Both the position numbers and the translations under genes were made by a program. Source: Candidatus Acetatifactor stercoripullorum (GTDB taxonomy: Bacteria > Bacillota > Clostridia > Lachnospirales > Lachnospiraceae). From it: a stretch of 64,000 nt of DNA. The stretch is from the NCBI GenBank assembly GCA_019114005.1, contig DXGH01000012.1, positions 19,249 to 83,248 of the forward strand, read 5' to 3'. A model generated the notes under the pieces. That model had not been told where the DNA came from. It was given only the letters and a program-made list of their open reading frames with translations, and searched no databases. How positions within the stretch are numbered: the stretch's first letter is position 1; each line of letters starts with the position of its first letter. Below are positions 19,848 through 28,925 of the stretch, one piece after another.

Positions 19848-20399
19848 ATGGATAAAGAAGCTGAATTTGTAAAAATGTATGAGGAGCACTATAAAACGGT
19901 GCAAAGATATGTGAGGACAATTCTCGGCAGCAGCTCTTTTTCGGAAGACGTGGTACAAGACACATTTTTGGAGGCGTGGAGGAAATTTGACATTATCAGA
20001 GAACATCCCAACCAGGGTGGATGGCTGATACGCACCGCATGCTATAAAATCCGCAACATCAGGAAAAGATTTAACAGACTGGAAACGATTTCTTTGGATG
20101 ATGGCGTGGAACCCTCCAGGGAGGATTACGCCCTGGAGACAAAGGAGCTGGATGTGATTTTGGAGAAAACGCTGAATGAGGAGGAACGTCTGCGGTTTAA
20201 GAGATATTATCTGTGGGGATACACCATTCCGGAGATTGCCAGACTGGAGGGGATTTCGGAAAACAATGCCAGAGTGAGAATCAGCCGTGTAATCCATAAG
20301 CTGAGAAAGGAAATTCTGGCGGTGAGCTTTTTGTCCTTTGCCATGAGCGGTATGCTGGAAAATCTTTGCATGCTGGTGAAAGACTTCATGATGTTTTGA
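19848..20399 (+). CDS. RNA polymerase sigma factor, sigma-70/ECF family
   Basis: SFSEDVVQDTFLEAWRKFDII region 2; RLRFKRYYLWGYTIPEIARLEGISENNARVRISRVIHKLRKE region 4. Confidence 0.92.
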   Translation: MDKEAEFVKMYEEHYKTVQRYVRTILGSSSFSEDVVQDTFLEAWRKFDIIREHPNQGGWLIRTACYKIRNIRKRFNRLETISLDDGVEPSREDYALETKELDVILEKTLNEEERLRFKRYYLWGYTIPEIARLEGISENNARVRISRVIHKLRKEILAVSFLSFAMSGMLENLCMLVKDFMMF

Positions 20400-20435
20400 G
20401 GTGTAAAAGGGAAATGGAGGAAGTGGATGTAGGAA

Positions 20436-21383
20436 ATGAACAGGGAGTATAAAAATCAAAAGGGTAAGGAAACAATTATTAATGAAATCAGGGAGCGGCT
20501 GCGATGGTATACCTTTGAAGCTTCCGAGGAGGACATTGACCCGAAGGAAATGGCGGCCATGGTGAAGCTCTTGGAGGTTTTAGAGGGGGAAAACAGGGAA
20601 CCTGAAGAGAGCATAAAGGAGGCTTATGCCCGCTTCCAGGCCCACCGGGACCAGTGGGAGACGGATGAGGCCGAAATTTCAGCCCTGAGAGAACAGGAGA
20701 CTTTGCACAAGGCGGAAGAAAAGGGACGCCGGAAATTTGTTCCAGGTCTTGGCAGAAAAATGGGAGCAAAGAGAAGGCTGGTTGTGGGTCTTTCTGCTGC
20801 GGCCTTATTTGTGGCAGTATTCACCGCAGGAGGAGCGGTGGGCGTCAACGCCGAGAGAAACGGCGGATTTTTCCATTGGCTGAAGCGGGATGAGACGGGT
20901 GTTACGATGATTACGTCACCGGATAATTCCAATACGCAGATTGATGTAGAAGCTTCAAAGACTTATCAAACCCTGGAGGAGGTGCCGGAGGAGTATCGCG
21001 GATATGTAATACAGGTGGGTGACCTGAATATTCTGAAAGGGTTTGTGTTAGACAGAATTGAGACTACAAGGATGAATAATAATATAACAGTCTCTTCCTT
21101 GTTTGTGCAGGAGGAAAAAGGGGACAGTTTGAAAATTGGGGTAACGGACTATGGAAGCATGATTTCTTACAATCGGCAATCCTATTTGGATGCAGAGTAT
21201 CTCTACAGCATTGAGGAGGGAGAAATGCAGTTGGATGTTTTAGTTCAGGAAGAACAGGGGGAGAAAGTGTACACTCTATACTTTTATTTAGGAAGTGGGC
21301 AATATTGTGTGCAAGGCAAAGGAGATTTGGCGTTTGTTGAGGAGGCGGCCAGGGAATATTATGCTTTTGTGTCGGGGAAATAG
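20436..21383 (+). CDS. Single-TM anti-sigma-like protein with DUF4367-like extracytoplasmic domain
   Basis: Cytoplasmic N-terminus, TM RRLVVGLSAAALFVAVFTAGGAVGV, extracellular region; directly follows sigma gene. Confidence 0.65.
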   Translation: MNREYKNQKGKETIINEIRERLRWYTFEASEEDIDPKEMAAMVKLLEVLEGENREPEESIKEAYARFQAHRDQWETDEAEISALREQETLHKAEEKGRRKFVPGLGRKMGAKRRLVVGLSAAALFVAVFTAGGAVGVNAERNGGFFHWLKRDETGVTMITSPDNSNTQIDVEASKTYQTLEEVPEEYRGYVIQVGDLNILKGFVLDRIETTRMNNNITVSSLFVQEEKGDSLKIGVTDYGSMISYNRQSYLDAEYLYSIEEGEMQLDVLVQEEQGEKVYTLYFYLGSGQYCVQGKGDLAFVEEAAREYYAFVSGK

Positions 21384-21531
21384 AAAAATTAAAAAATTTT
21401 TATTTTTTTTGTAATAAACTGCCTTTTCGGGACATATATTAAGTAGAAGGGTAAAATTGGAAGACACAATGAGGGAAGGAGGAAGAAAACCCTTCGATTA
21501 CAAAGCTACAAAAGAAAAAGGAGTACTTAGA

Positions 21532-22038
21532 ATGAACGGAAGGATCAAAAGGAGAGTGCGGAGATTTATCTGTACGGCGCTGGCAGCAATGTTTCTGGTG
21601 TCTGCTCCCTGTACACAGGCCTTGGCCGCAGAGGCGGATACAGGATATGAGGAGGTGCAGGTGCTGGAGGCTTCGGTTTATGCCTTGCCCGTGGATGAGA
21701 ACACCCCTAGCCTGCAGACGGTTTTTGGCAACTGCTTTATCAGTATCAGCGGTAGCGACAGCGGTATGTTGGTAGAGATTCAGACGGAAAGCTTCGGCGT
21801 TTCCTCTGTCATTGGGGTGAAGGATATCAAAATCCAGAAGAAGGTGTGGTATGGCTGGCAGACGGTGGCTACCTCCAGCGGCGGAGAGGTTAGCGGTGTG
21901 AGCAGAATGGGTTGCAGTATTTTGTATGAGGGTGCTGAAAAGGGCGAAACCTACAAGATCACCTGCGTACATTATGCAAATGTGAATGAATACAAGGAAG
22001 GAACCGGCGATACTGGAGCATTTGTGTATAATTATTAA
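21532..22038 (+). CDS. Secreted hypothetical protein (DUF6147-like)
   Basis: Signal peptide RRVRRFICTALAAMFLVSAPCTQALAAEA; C-terminal YKITCVHYANVNEYKEG; RBS AAAGGAG before ATG 21532. Confidence 0.65.
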   Translation: MNGRIKRRVRRFICTALAAMFLVSAPCTQALAAEADTGYEEVQVLEASVYALPVDENTPSLQTVFGNCFISISGSDSGMLVEIQTESFGVSSVIGVKDIKIQKKVWYGWQTVATSSGGEVSGVSRMGCSILYEGAEKGETYKITCVHYANVNEYKEGTGDTGAFVYNY

Positions 22039-22240
22039 GTAAAACAAGTAAAAAGGGAAATGGGATGTCCGAAAATTTTTAAGGGGAATTTTCAGGATTT
22101 TTACATAACAGGTTTTTGATACAACAGGGACAAATGCAATTGTCTTAGTGGGTGGGAATTGTTATACGTGAATTGGGGAATTCTACGGTGGACAGATCGC
22201 AGATGGCGATGAATACATTGGTTGGGCGTAATGGCCCGGG

Positions 22241-22498
22241 TTGACAATTGTAAGGAAAGGGGCTTTTATCATTAAACATTTCAAATTTGGCGGCACACAC
22301 ATTGACACGGCGGCGTATGACGCTCAATGCGAGGTGCTGGAGGTAAGATTTTGGCGCGGCGGAGAAGTGTGGCAGTATTCCGGCGTACCGGAGGAGCTCT
22401 GGTACACATTTAAGGGAGAAGCAAGACCGGACATGTTCTATCACAGGAATATTAAGGGACGCTTTGATGAAAGAAGGATATGGACGCCAAAATATTAA
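22241..22498 (+). CDS. KTSC-domain-like small protein
   Basis: IDTAAYDAQCEVLEVRFWRGGEVWQYSGVPEELWYTFKGEARPDMFYHRNIKGRFDERRI resembles KTSC fold motif; start codon uncertain (TTG). Confidence 0.6.
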   Translation: MTIVRKGAFIIKHFKFGGTHIDTAAYDAQCEVLEVRFWRGGEVWQYSGVPEELWYTFKGEARPDMFYHRNIKGRFDERRIWTPKY

Positions 22499-22537
22499 TT
22501 AAGCGGCAAGCTAGAGTTGTTTTTGGGGAATTGGGAG

Positions 22538-22574
22538 TGTCGCAAAATCATCAAATAAGGTGATTTTGCGGCAC
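22538..22574. repeat. Inverted repeat/terminator-like stem
   Basis: TGTCGCAAAATCA-TCAAATAAGG-TGATTTTGCGGCA. Confidence 0.7.
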
Positions 22575-22758
22575 TTTCGCGCTTGACAGGATGCCTGCAA
22601 TTTGCTACGATAAAGTTACATATCAGGGAAGGTTCTTAACCGCTTCGGTTGCAAATCCCATGGACAAAATAATAAATAAGGCGGGATGCACGGAAGGGGA
22701 GAGAGCTTTCACCGGACCCTTTGTCTTTGCATCTGCCAAAGTACGAAAGGGGAAAGCT

Positions 22759-23604
22759 GTGGAAAAAAGAAAATTAAAAGAGCTGAATCTGCTGGATGAT
22801 TTTTTGTTCAATACCATGGTAACACATCCGGAAATCGGAGAGCAATTCTGCAGGATATTGCTGGGGGTGATACTTGGAAGAAGCCTTGGAAGATTAGAGA
22901 TCATAGCACAGAGAACTTATTATGGATGCGACACGGATTTACATGGGGCGCGGCTGGACGTGTGTCTGGAAGAGACGAAAGAGAGCGGCAGACAGGGATA
23001 TATCTATGATGTGGAGCCTGGCCTTTATGGGAGGGGCGGTGCGGCAATGGTGTATCCAAGGAGGGTGCGCTTTTATCACGCGCAGATTGATGCGGACAGC
23101 CTCAGGTCTGGTCAGGATTATGCCCTTTTGAAAAATGTGTATGTGATCGTGATTACGCCCTTTGATCCCTTTGGTTTAAACCGGATGCTTTATACGATAA
23201 GGAGAAGCTGTGAGGAAGAACCTTATATGTATTATGAGGACGGGGACCGCACCTTATTTTTATATACCAGGGGCACGAAGGGGGACCCTCCTGAGGAGCT
23301 GGCACAGCTTTTGCATTACATGGAGGACAGCACGGAAGCAAACGCGGTAAATGAAAAGCTGCGCAGGCTTCATGGAATGGTGGAAAGAGTAAAACAGGAC
23401 AGGAAGGTGGCGGTACATTATATGAAAATCTTTGAGAGAGAGCAGATGCTTTTGGAAGAGGGCAGGGAGGAAGAACGTGCCAACACGGAAAGGGAGCGCA
23501 AAAGGGCTGAGACCGCAGAACGTCAGGTTCGGGAGCTGGAGAAGGAGCTGGAGGCTTTAAGGAAGCAGATGCTTTTTCAGAATGCACACGATCAGGAAAA
23601 CTGA
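22759..23604 (+). CDS. Rpn-family / PD-(D/E)XK nuclease-family transposase-like protein
   Basis: KELNLLDDFLFNTMVTHPEIGEQFCRILLGV; LDVCLEE...YDVEPG; YVIVITPFDPFG; coiled-coil C-terminus. Proposed GTG start 22759 with GGGGAAA RBS; ORF extends back to 22591. Confidence 0.82.
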   Translation: MEKRKLKELNLLDDFLFNTMVTHPEIGEQFCRILLGVILGRSLGRLEIIAQRTYYGCDTDLHGARLDVCLEETKESGRQGYIYDVEPGLYGRGGAAMVYPRRVRFYHAQIDADSLRSGQDYALLKNVYVIVITPFDPFGLNRMLYTIRRSCEEEPYMYYEDGDRTLFLYTRGTKGDPPEELAQLLHYMEDSTEANAVNEKLRRLHGMVERVKQDRKVAVHYMKIFEREQMLLEEGREEERANTERERKRAETAERQVRELEKELEALRKQMLFQNAHDQEN

Positions 23605-23613
23605 CATAGACTG

Positions 23614-23775
23614 TTTATAAGATAGGTAATTGCGAAACTCGCTCCCTGGTATCAGAAACTGGGCATAATAACCAAAATAAGGGTGACTAGCCACTGCTTC
23701 GGAACCCGTTTTTGGTTATTATGACCGGGTTCTTGACTTTGTCAGCGAGTTTCGTAAACGCCTATGTTTATAAGA
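23614..23775. repeat. Long imperfect palindrome, extragenic element candidate
   Basis: ATAGGTAATTGCGAAACTCGCT ... AGCGAGTTTCGTAAACGCCTAT outer arms; GCATAATAACCAAAA ... TTTTTGGTTATTATG inner arms. Confidence 0.8.
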
Positions 23776-23793
23776 ATAAGAAAGGAAAGACAC

Positions 23794-23952
23794 ATGGCAG
23801 ATATTGTGATTGTGGCGGCAATAGCCATTGCAGCGTTTTTTATCATACGAAACCAGCTCCGTCGCATCAGAAAGGGCGGCTGCGGATGTGGATGTGCAGG
23901 CTGCAGCGGATGTGGGGCGGAAAAGAAAAGAAGCCAGACACAGGACAGATAA
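23794..23952 (+). CDS. FeoB-associated Cys-rich membrane protein-like small protein
   Basis: MADIVIVAAIAIAAFFIIRNQLRRIRKGGCGCGCAGCSGCGAEKK: one TM followed by Cys cluster. Confidence 0.78.
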   Translation: MADIVIVAAIAIAAFFIIRNQLRRIRKGGCGCGCAGCSGCGAEKKRSQTQDR

Positions 23953-24071
23953 AGGAAAACGAAAAAAAGGGCATTTTTCATGTCCTTTTTGTATTTTTGT
24001 CTTTCCCAAAAAAGTGGAATATGCTATACTGTTACGGAAGTATAAAAAAGAAGATCAAATTGGGAGAGACT

Positions 24072-25016
24072 ATGCCGCAAGAGAATCCTCAAGGCGCGGC
24101 AATGAGAAAAAAGCTCATTTTATTGCCGTTGTCTGTATTCACTTTGATGCTCTTTATCCTGTGCCTGATTTTGTTTGGCAGGATACAGAGTCTGAATGAA
24201 AGGCTGGATATGCTTTCCTCTCAGCTGGAAACGCTGGAGCGCACTGCACAGGAGCAGCAAAAGCAGCTGGAGGAGCTTCTTTCTTTCAGGGAGACAAAAG
24301 AGGAGGATGGGGAAGGACAAACTCAGGAACCGGAGGATGTGGAGATTTCGGGGAATGCCGTTTCCAGACAGGAGGAAGCGGCGCATAAGGTATATCTGAC
24401 TTTTGACGACGGTCCCAGTAAGCATACGGAAGAAATCTTGGAAATATTGGACAGGTATGACGTGAAGGCAACCTTTTTCGTGGTGGGAAAGGAAGGGGAT
24501 GCCTCAGAGGAAATCCTGAAAAAGATTGTTGAGGAGGGCCACACGCTGGGGATGCACTCCTACAGCCACGAGTACTCTGAAATTTATCGTTCCAAAGAGG
24601 ACTTTGCAGAAGATTTTCAGAAGATACGGGAGTATGTGTATGAGGCTGCAGGTATAGAAAGCACGGTGTATCGGTTTCCGGGTGGAAGCTCCAACAAGGT
24701 GAGCGATGTACCAATGGAGGAGCTTGCAGATTATCTGGAGAGTCAGGGAGTACGCTTTTTTGACTGGAATGTGTCTGCCGGAGACGGAGGAAGCAGAGAG
24801 CTGACGGTGGATATGGTGGTGGAAAATTGTACCAAGGAGATTGACCAGAGAAAAACATCGGTTATCCTGATGCACGATTCCGTAAATAAGAGCACGACCC
24901 TGGAGGCACTGCCTGTGATTATTGAGAACATTCTGGCGTTGGAAGATACTGTAATTTTGCCAATTACAGAGGAAACAGAGCCGGTTCAACATATAAAAAC
25001 AAAAAACAATGAATGA
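24072..25016 (+). CDS. Membrane-anchored polysaccharide deacetylase (NodB/CE4)
   Basis: YLTFDDGPSKHTEEILEILDRYDVKATFFVVG; HTLGMHSYSHEY; RFPGGSSN; start ATG 24072. Confidence 0.93.
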   Translation: MPQENPQGAAMRKKLILLPLSVFTLMLFILCLILFGRIQSLNERLDMLSSQLETLERTAQEQQKQLEELLSFRETKEEDGEGQTQEPEDVEISGNAVSRQEEAAHKVYLTFDDGPSKHTEEILEILDRYDVKATFFVVGKEGDASEEILKKIVEEGHTLGMHSYSHEYSEIYRSKEDFAEDFQKIREYVYEAAGIESTVYRFPGGSSNKVSDVPMEELADYLESQGVRFFDWNVSAGDGGSRELTVDMVVENCTKEIDQRKTSVILMHDSVNKSTTLEALPVIIENILALEDTVILPITEETEPVQHIKTKNNE

Positions 25017-25034
25017 ATGGAGGTATAAGGTACC

Positions 25035-25919
25035 ATGGGTTTTTTCTCAGATTTGAAGGAGGACCTGTCGCAGGCGGTTAATGAATTAATGCCGGAAGAG
25101 GAACAAAATGCAGAAGGAAATGCGGAAAGGAACGGCGAGTCTGTAAAGCCTCCCCAGACGGTGGCAGAAGCGGACCAGGGAGGGCTGTCTGGCATACAGG
25201 AAACGGCGGAAGCCGTAAAGGAGGAAGCGGAGCCGGTACATACGCAGTCTTTGTATACGCAGCCTGGGCAGGGGGAAGCTGCTTTGGAAAGCGGCACATC
25301 CGGAGAGCAGAACAAAGAACCGGATTCCCAGGAAATGGATTTGGAGAGCGTGGTGGAGAAGGCGCTTGCGCCTGACACAGAAATGGAAGAACAGGCAGAA
25401 GAGGGGGCGGAAAACAGAATGGATACCTACGAACGAAAGAGTGTTTCGGACGAAACCTCTATTATCACTGCGGGAATGACCATTTCTGGCGATATCACGT
25501 CGGAAGGGTCTTTAAATGTGGTGGGAAATATCATTGGAAATATTGATATATTAGGGAAGCTAAATGTCACCGGCTATATCACGGGTAATTCCAAGGCGGC
25601 AGAGATTTATGCGGAGAGCGCGAAAATCAACGGTGAGATTGTCAGCGAGGGTGCGGTAAAGATCGGGGCAAGCTCAGTTGTTATCGGTAATATTACGGCC
25701 ACAAGCGCTTCCATTGCCGGCGCCGTAAAGGGAGATATTGATGTAAAGGGACCGGTTATTCTGGATGCGTCGGCTATTGTCATGGGAAACATCAAGTCAA
25801 AATCCGTTCAAATCAACAATGGTGCGGTGATCGAAGGTATGTGCTCTCAGTGCTATGCGGATGTCAGCCCCTCTTCCTTCTTTAAGGATTACAAAATGGA
25901 AGGCAAAAAACAGAAATAG
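25035..25919 (+). CDS. Bactofilin family polymer-forming cytoskeletal protein
   Basis: Repetitive beta-helix: TSIITAGMTISGDITSEGSLNVVGNIIGNIDILGKLNVTGYITGNSKAAEIYAESAKINGEIVSEGAVKIGASSVVIGNI. Confidence 0.9.
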   Translation: MGFFSDLKEDLSQAVNELMPEEEQNAEGNAERNGESVKPPQTVAEADQGGLSGIQETAEAVKEEAEPVHTQSLYTQPGQGEAALESGTSGEQNKEPDSQEMDLESVVEKALAPDTEMEEQAEEGAENRMDTYERKSVSDETSIITAGMTISGDITSEGSLNVVGNIIGNIDILGKLNVTGYITGNSKAAEIYAESAKINGEIVSEGAVKIGASSVVIGNITATSASIAGAVKGDIDVKGPVILDASAIVMGNIKSKSVQINNGAVIEGMCSQCYADVSPSSFFKDYKMEGKKQK

Positions 25920-25931
25920 GAGAGTTAGAAC

Positions 25932-26627
25932 ATGCGCAGAATATTACTGAAGCTCAGCGGTGAGGCTCTTGCAGGTCCTCAAAAAAGCGGCTTTGACGAA
26001 GAAACGGTCAAGAAGGTTGCACTGCAGGTCAGGGAATTGGCTGATTCCGGCTTTCAAGTGGGAATTGTCATTGGAGGCGGTAATTTCTGGAGAGGGCGCT
26101 CCAGTGAAAATATCGACCGCACCAAGGCGGATCAGATCGGAATGCTGGCCACCGTTATGAATTGTATTTATGTGTCGGAAATCTTCCGCTCCCAGGGCAT
26201 GAGGACGGGGATTCTCACACCCTTTGTATGCGGTTCCTTTACGGAACTCTTTTCCAAGGACCGGGCGGAGTCGTATTTTGAACAGGGCATGGTGGTCTTT
26301 TTTGCAGGAGGAACAGGGCATCCTTATTTTTCCACCGATACGGGAGTAGTGCTGCGCGCGGTAGAGGTAGAAGCAGATGTTATCCTGCTGGCAAAGTCTA
26401 TTGACGGGGTGTACGATGATGATCCCAACAAAAACCCGGCGGCTAGAAAGTATGATCAGGTCACCATTGACGAAGTGATTGCCAAAAATCTGCAGGTGGT
26501 GGATATGACGGCGTCGATTCTGGCAAGGGAAAACAAGATGCCCATGTGGGTGTTTGGACTTCAGGAGGAAAACAGTATTGTAAACGCCGTGAAGGGACGG
26601 TTTACGGGAACAAAGGTTATCGTTTAA
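25932..26627 (+). CDS. pyrH: UMP kinase
   Basis: [34 protein letters not shown]. Confidence 0.98.
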   Translation: MRRILLKLSGEALAGPQKSGFDEETVKKVALQVRELADSGFQVGIVIGGGNFWRGRSSENIDRTKADQIGMLATVMNCIYVSEIFRSQGMRTGILTPFVCGSFTELFSKDRAESYFEQGMVVFFAGGTGHPYFSTDTGVVLRAVEVEADVILLAKSIDGVYDDDPNKNPAARKYDQVTIDEVIAKNLQVVDMTASILARENKMPMWVFGLQEENSIVNAVKGRFTGTKVIV

Positions 26628-26667
26628 AGCGTATGAAATCTGGCGGCAGGTAAAGAATAAAATTGGA

Positions 26668-26692
26668 ACCGCGGTGAAACCTTCACAGCGGT
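26668..26692 (+). repeat. Hairpin in pyrH-frr intergenic region
   Basis: ACCGCGGTGA-AACCT-TCACAGCGGT. Confidence 0.6.
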
Positions 26693-26706
26693 GGGACGGA
26701 GGAAAT

Positions 26707-27258
26707 ATGGATACAAGACTACAGCAGTATGATGAGAAAATGAAAAAGGCATATGATTATCTGGAATCGGACTATGCCACCATCCGGGCCGGGAGAGCCA
26801 ATCCCCATGTACTGGATAAGATCAAGGTAAATTATTATGGAACGCCGACTCCTATTCAGCAGGTAGGAAATGTCACCGTTCCGGAGGCGCGGATCATTCA
26901 GATATCTCCCTGGGAGAAGTCCATGATCAAGGAGATTGAAAAGGCGATTCTGACCTCTGATCTGGGTATCAATCCCTCTAATGACGGCAATGTGATTCGT
27001 CTGGTGTTCCCGGAGCTGACCGAGGAGAGAAGAAAGGATCTTGTGAAGGAAGTAAAGAAAAAGGCGGAGGAGGGAAAGGTGGCTGTCCGCAATATCAGAA
27101 GAGATGGAAACGATGCCTTCAAGAAGCTGGCGAAAACGGAAGTCTCTGAGGATGAGATAAAGCAGCTGGAGGAGCAGCTTCAAAAGCTCACCGACAAGTA
27201 CATCAAGGATATAGACGCCTTGATGGACAGCAAATCCAAGGAAATCATGACGGTGTAA
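26707..27258 (+). CDS. frr: Ribosome recycling factor
   Basis: [47 protein letters not shown]; start ATG 26707. Confidence 0.98.
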   Translation: MDTRLQQYDEKMKKAYDYLESDYATIRAGRANPHVLDKIKVNYYGTPTPIQQVGNVTVPEARIIQISPWEKSMIKEIEKAILTSDLGINPSNDGNVIRLVFPELTEERRKDLVKEVKKKAEEGKVAVRNIRRDGNDAFKKLAKTEVSEDEIKQLEEQLQKLTDKYIKDIDALMDSKSKEIMTV

Positions 27259-27363
27259 AGTCCAATCAATGCGGGGGCGGAGAATGCGAGAGCTTATCCG
27301 CTCCTTTGTGCATAACCCGAGTAGTATGTGGTTCTGTAAAAACAAGGAAAGGCATGTGGGAGA

Positions 27364-28083
27364 ATGAGCGAGGAAATAAAAGTGCCAAGGCATGTGGCGA
27401 TTATCCTGGACGGAAACGGAAGGTGGGCAAAGGCAAAGGGAATGCCCCGCAATTACGGACATGTCCAGGGGGCCAAGACAGTGGAGACCATCTGTGAGGA
27501 GGCATACAGAATGGGAATCCAATATTTGACGGTGTACGCCTTTTCCACGGAAAATTGGAACCGTCCCCAGGATGAGGTGGACGCATTGATGAAGCTTCTG
27601 CGAAACTATATGAAAACCTGCCTGAAGACGGCGGAGAAGAACCGTATGTGCGTCCGGGTGCTGGGAGAAAAGTCGAGGCTTGACGAGGATATCCGAAGCC
27701 GCATTGAGGAGCTGGAGGAGGCAACGAAGAATAACGACGGTCTTCATTTTCAGATCGCCATCAATTACGGCGGCAGAGACGAGATTCTGCGGGCTGTGAA
27801 AAAGGCTGTGCAGAAGGTAAAGGAAGGTGAACTGTCAGAGACAGGGATCAGTGAGGAGGTCTTTGCAGGCTTTCTTGACACGGCGGGGATACCGGACCCG
27901 GACCTTTTGATCCGCACCTGCAACGAACAGAGAATTTCAAACTTTCTGCTCTGGCAGCTTGCATACACGGAATTTTATTTTACCCCGGTTGCCTGGCCTG
28001 ATTTTTCAAAAGAAGAATTGGTCAAAGCGGTGGAGGCATATAATCATAGAGACAGAAGATATGGCGGCTTAAAGGAGGAATAA
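27364..28083 (+). CDS. uppS: Isoprenyl (undecaprenyl diphosphate) synthase
   Basis: HVAIILDGNGRWAKAKGMPRNYGH; YAFSTENWNRP. Confidence 0.97.
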   Translation: MSEEIKVPRHVAIILDGNGRWAKAKGMPRNYGHVQGAKTVETICEEAYRMGIQYLTVYAFSTENWNRPQDEVDALMKLLRNYMKTCLKTAEKNRMCVRVLGEKSRLDEDIRSRIEELEEATKNNDGLHFQIAINYGGRDEILRAVKKAVQKVKEGELSETGISEEVFAGFLDTAGIPDPDLLIRTCNEQRISNFLLWQLAYTEFYFTPVAWPDFSKEELVKAVEAYNHRDRRYGGLKEE

Positions 28084-28087
28084 CCCT

Positions 28088-28912
28088 ATGTTTTGGACCA
28101 GACTTGCCAGTGGGATTGTATTGGTTTTGATAGCGCTTTTAGCCCTGGGGTTTGGAGGGATTCCCCTTGCGGCCATATTGCTGGTTATCTCGCTCATAGC
28201 CTACAGGGAGCTGACAAAGGCCCTTCGGTGTGCGTCGAAGCCAAAGGGATTAAATGGCCTTGAAATTGTGGGAATGGCGGGAATTCTGTGCTGGTATGGG
28301 GCTGTTTTCTTCTCGGGGGACACACAGCTTATGCTCATGTGCATTGTGGGAGTGTTTATGGGTCTGATGCTTGTATACGTGGTGACCTTTCCCAAATTTC
28401 AGGCCGGTCAGGTGACAGCCGCCTTTTTTTCCTTTCTGTATGCGCCGGTGATGCTGTCCTTTGTGTACCTCACTCGTATGTGCCCACAGGGAATTTATAT
28501 GGTATGGATGATTCTGATCAGCTCCTGGGGGTGTGATACCTGCGCCTATGCAGTTGGAAAGCTGATTGGAAGGAAAAAGATATTCCCGGTGCTCAGTCCC
28601 CATAAATCCTTAGAGGGCTGCATTGGCGGCGTGGCCGGAGCTGCGTTAATCGGCGGACTGTACGGATATTTTTTTGTGGAGAAAGCATTTCCCGATCAGA
28701 CGGTTGCGTGGATGATTGCCTTTATCTGCGCCGCTTCCGCAGTGATGAGCATGGTGGGAGACCTGGCGGCCTCCGCCATCAAGAGAAACCATGACATTAA
28801 GGATTACGGGCATCTTATCCCGGGACACGGCGGCATTATGGACCGCTTTGACAGTATGATAGTGACAGCGCCTATGATTTACTTTCTCACGGTGCTGATG
28901 ATTCGTTTTTAA
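28088..28912 (+). CDS. cdsA: Phosphatidate cytidylyltransferase
   Basis: Multi-TM; LSPHKSLEGCIGGV ... KDYGHLIPGHGGIMDRFDSM signature. Confidence 0.97.
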   Translation: MFWTRLASGIVLVLIALLALGFGGIPLAAILLVISLIAYRELTKALRCASKPKGLNGLEIVGMAGILCWYGAVFFSGDTQLMLMCIVGVFMGLMLVYVVTFPKFQAGQVTAAFFSFLYAPVMLSFVYLTRMCPQGIYMVWMILISSWGCDTCAYAVGKLIGRKKIFPVLSPHKSLEGCIGGVAGAALIGGLYGYFFVEKAFPDQTVAWMIAFICAASAVMSMVGDLAASAIKRNHDIKDYGHLIPGHGGIMDRFDSMIVTAPMIYFLTVLMIRF

Positions 28913-28925
28913 TTGAGGAAATACC

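Noticed and set aside
22759-23604. Active insertion sequence carrying the Rpn/PDDEXK gene
   Set aside because: No terminal inverted repeats or target duplications bracket this gene; the palindrome lies only on its 3' side. Called as a CDS only.
26719-27747. 342-aa minus-strand ORF opposite frr/uppS
   Set aside because: Antisense to two conserved genes and their intergenic region.
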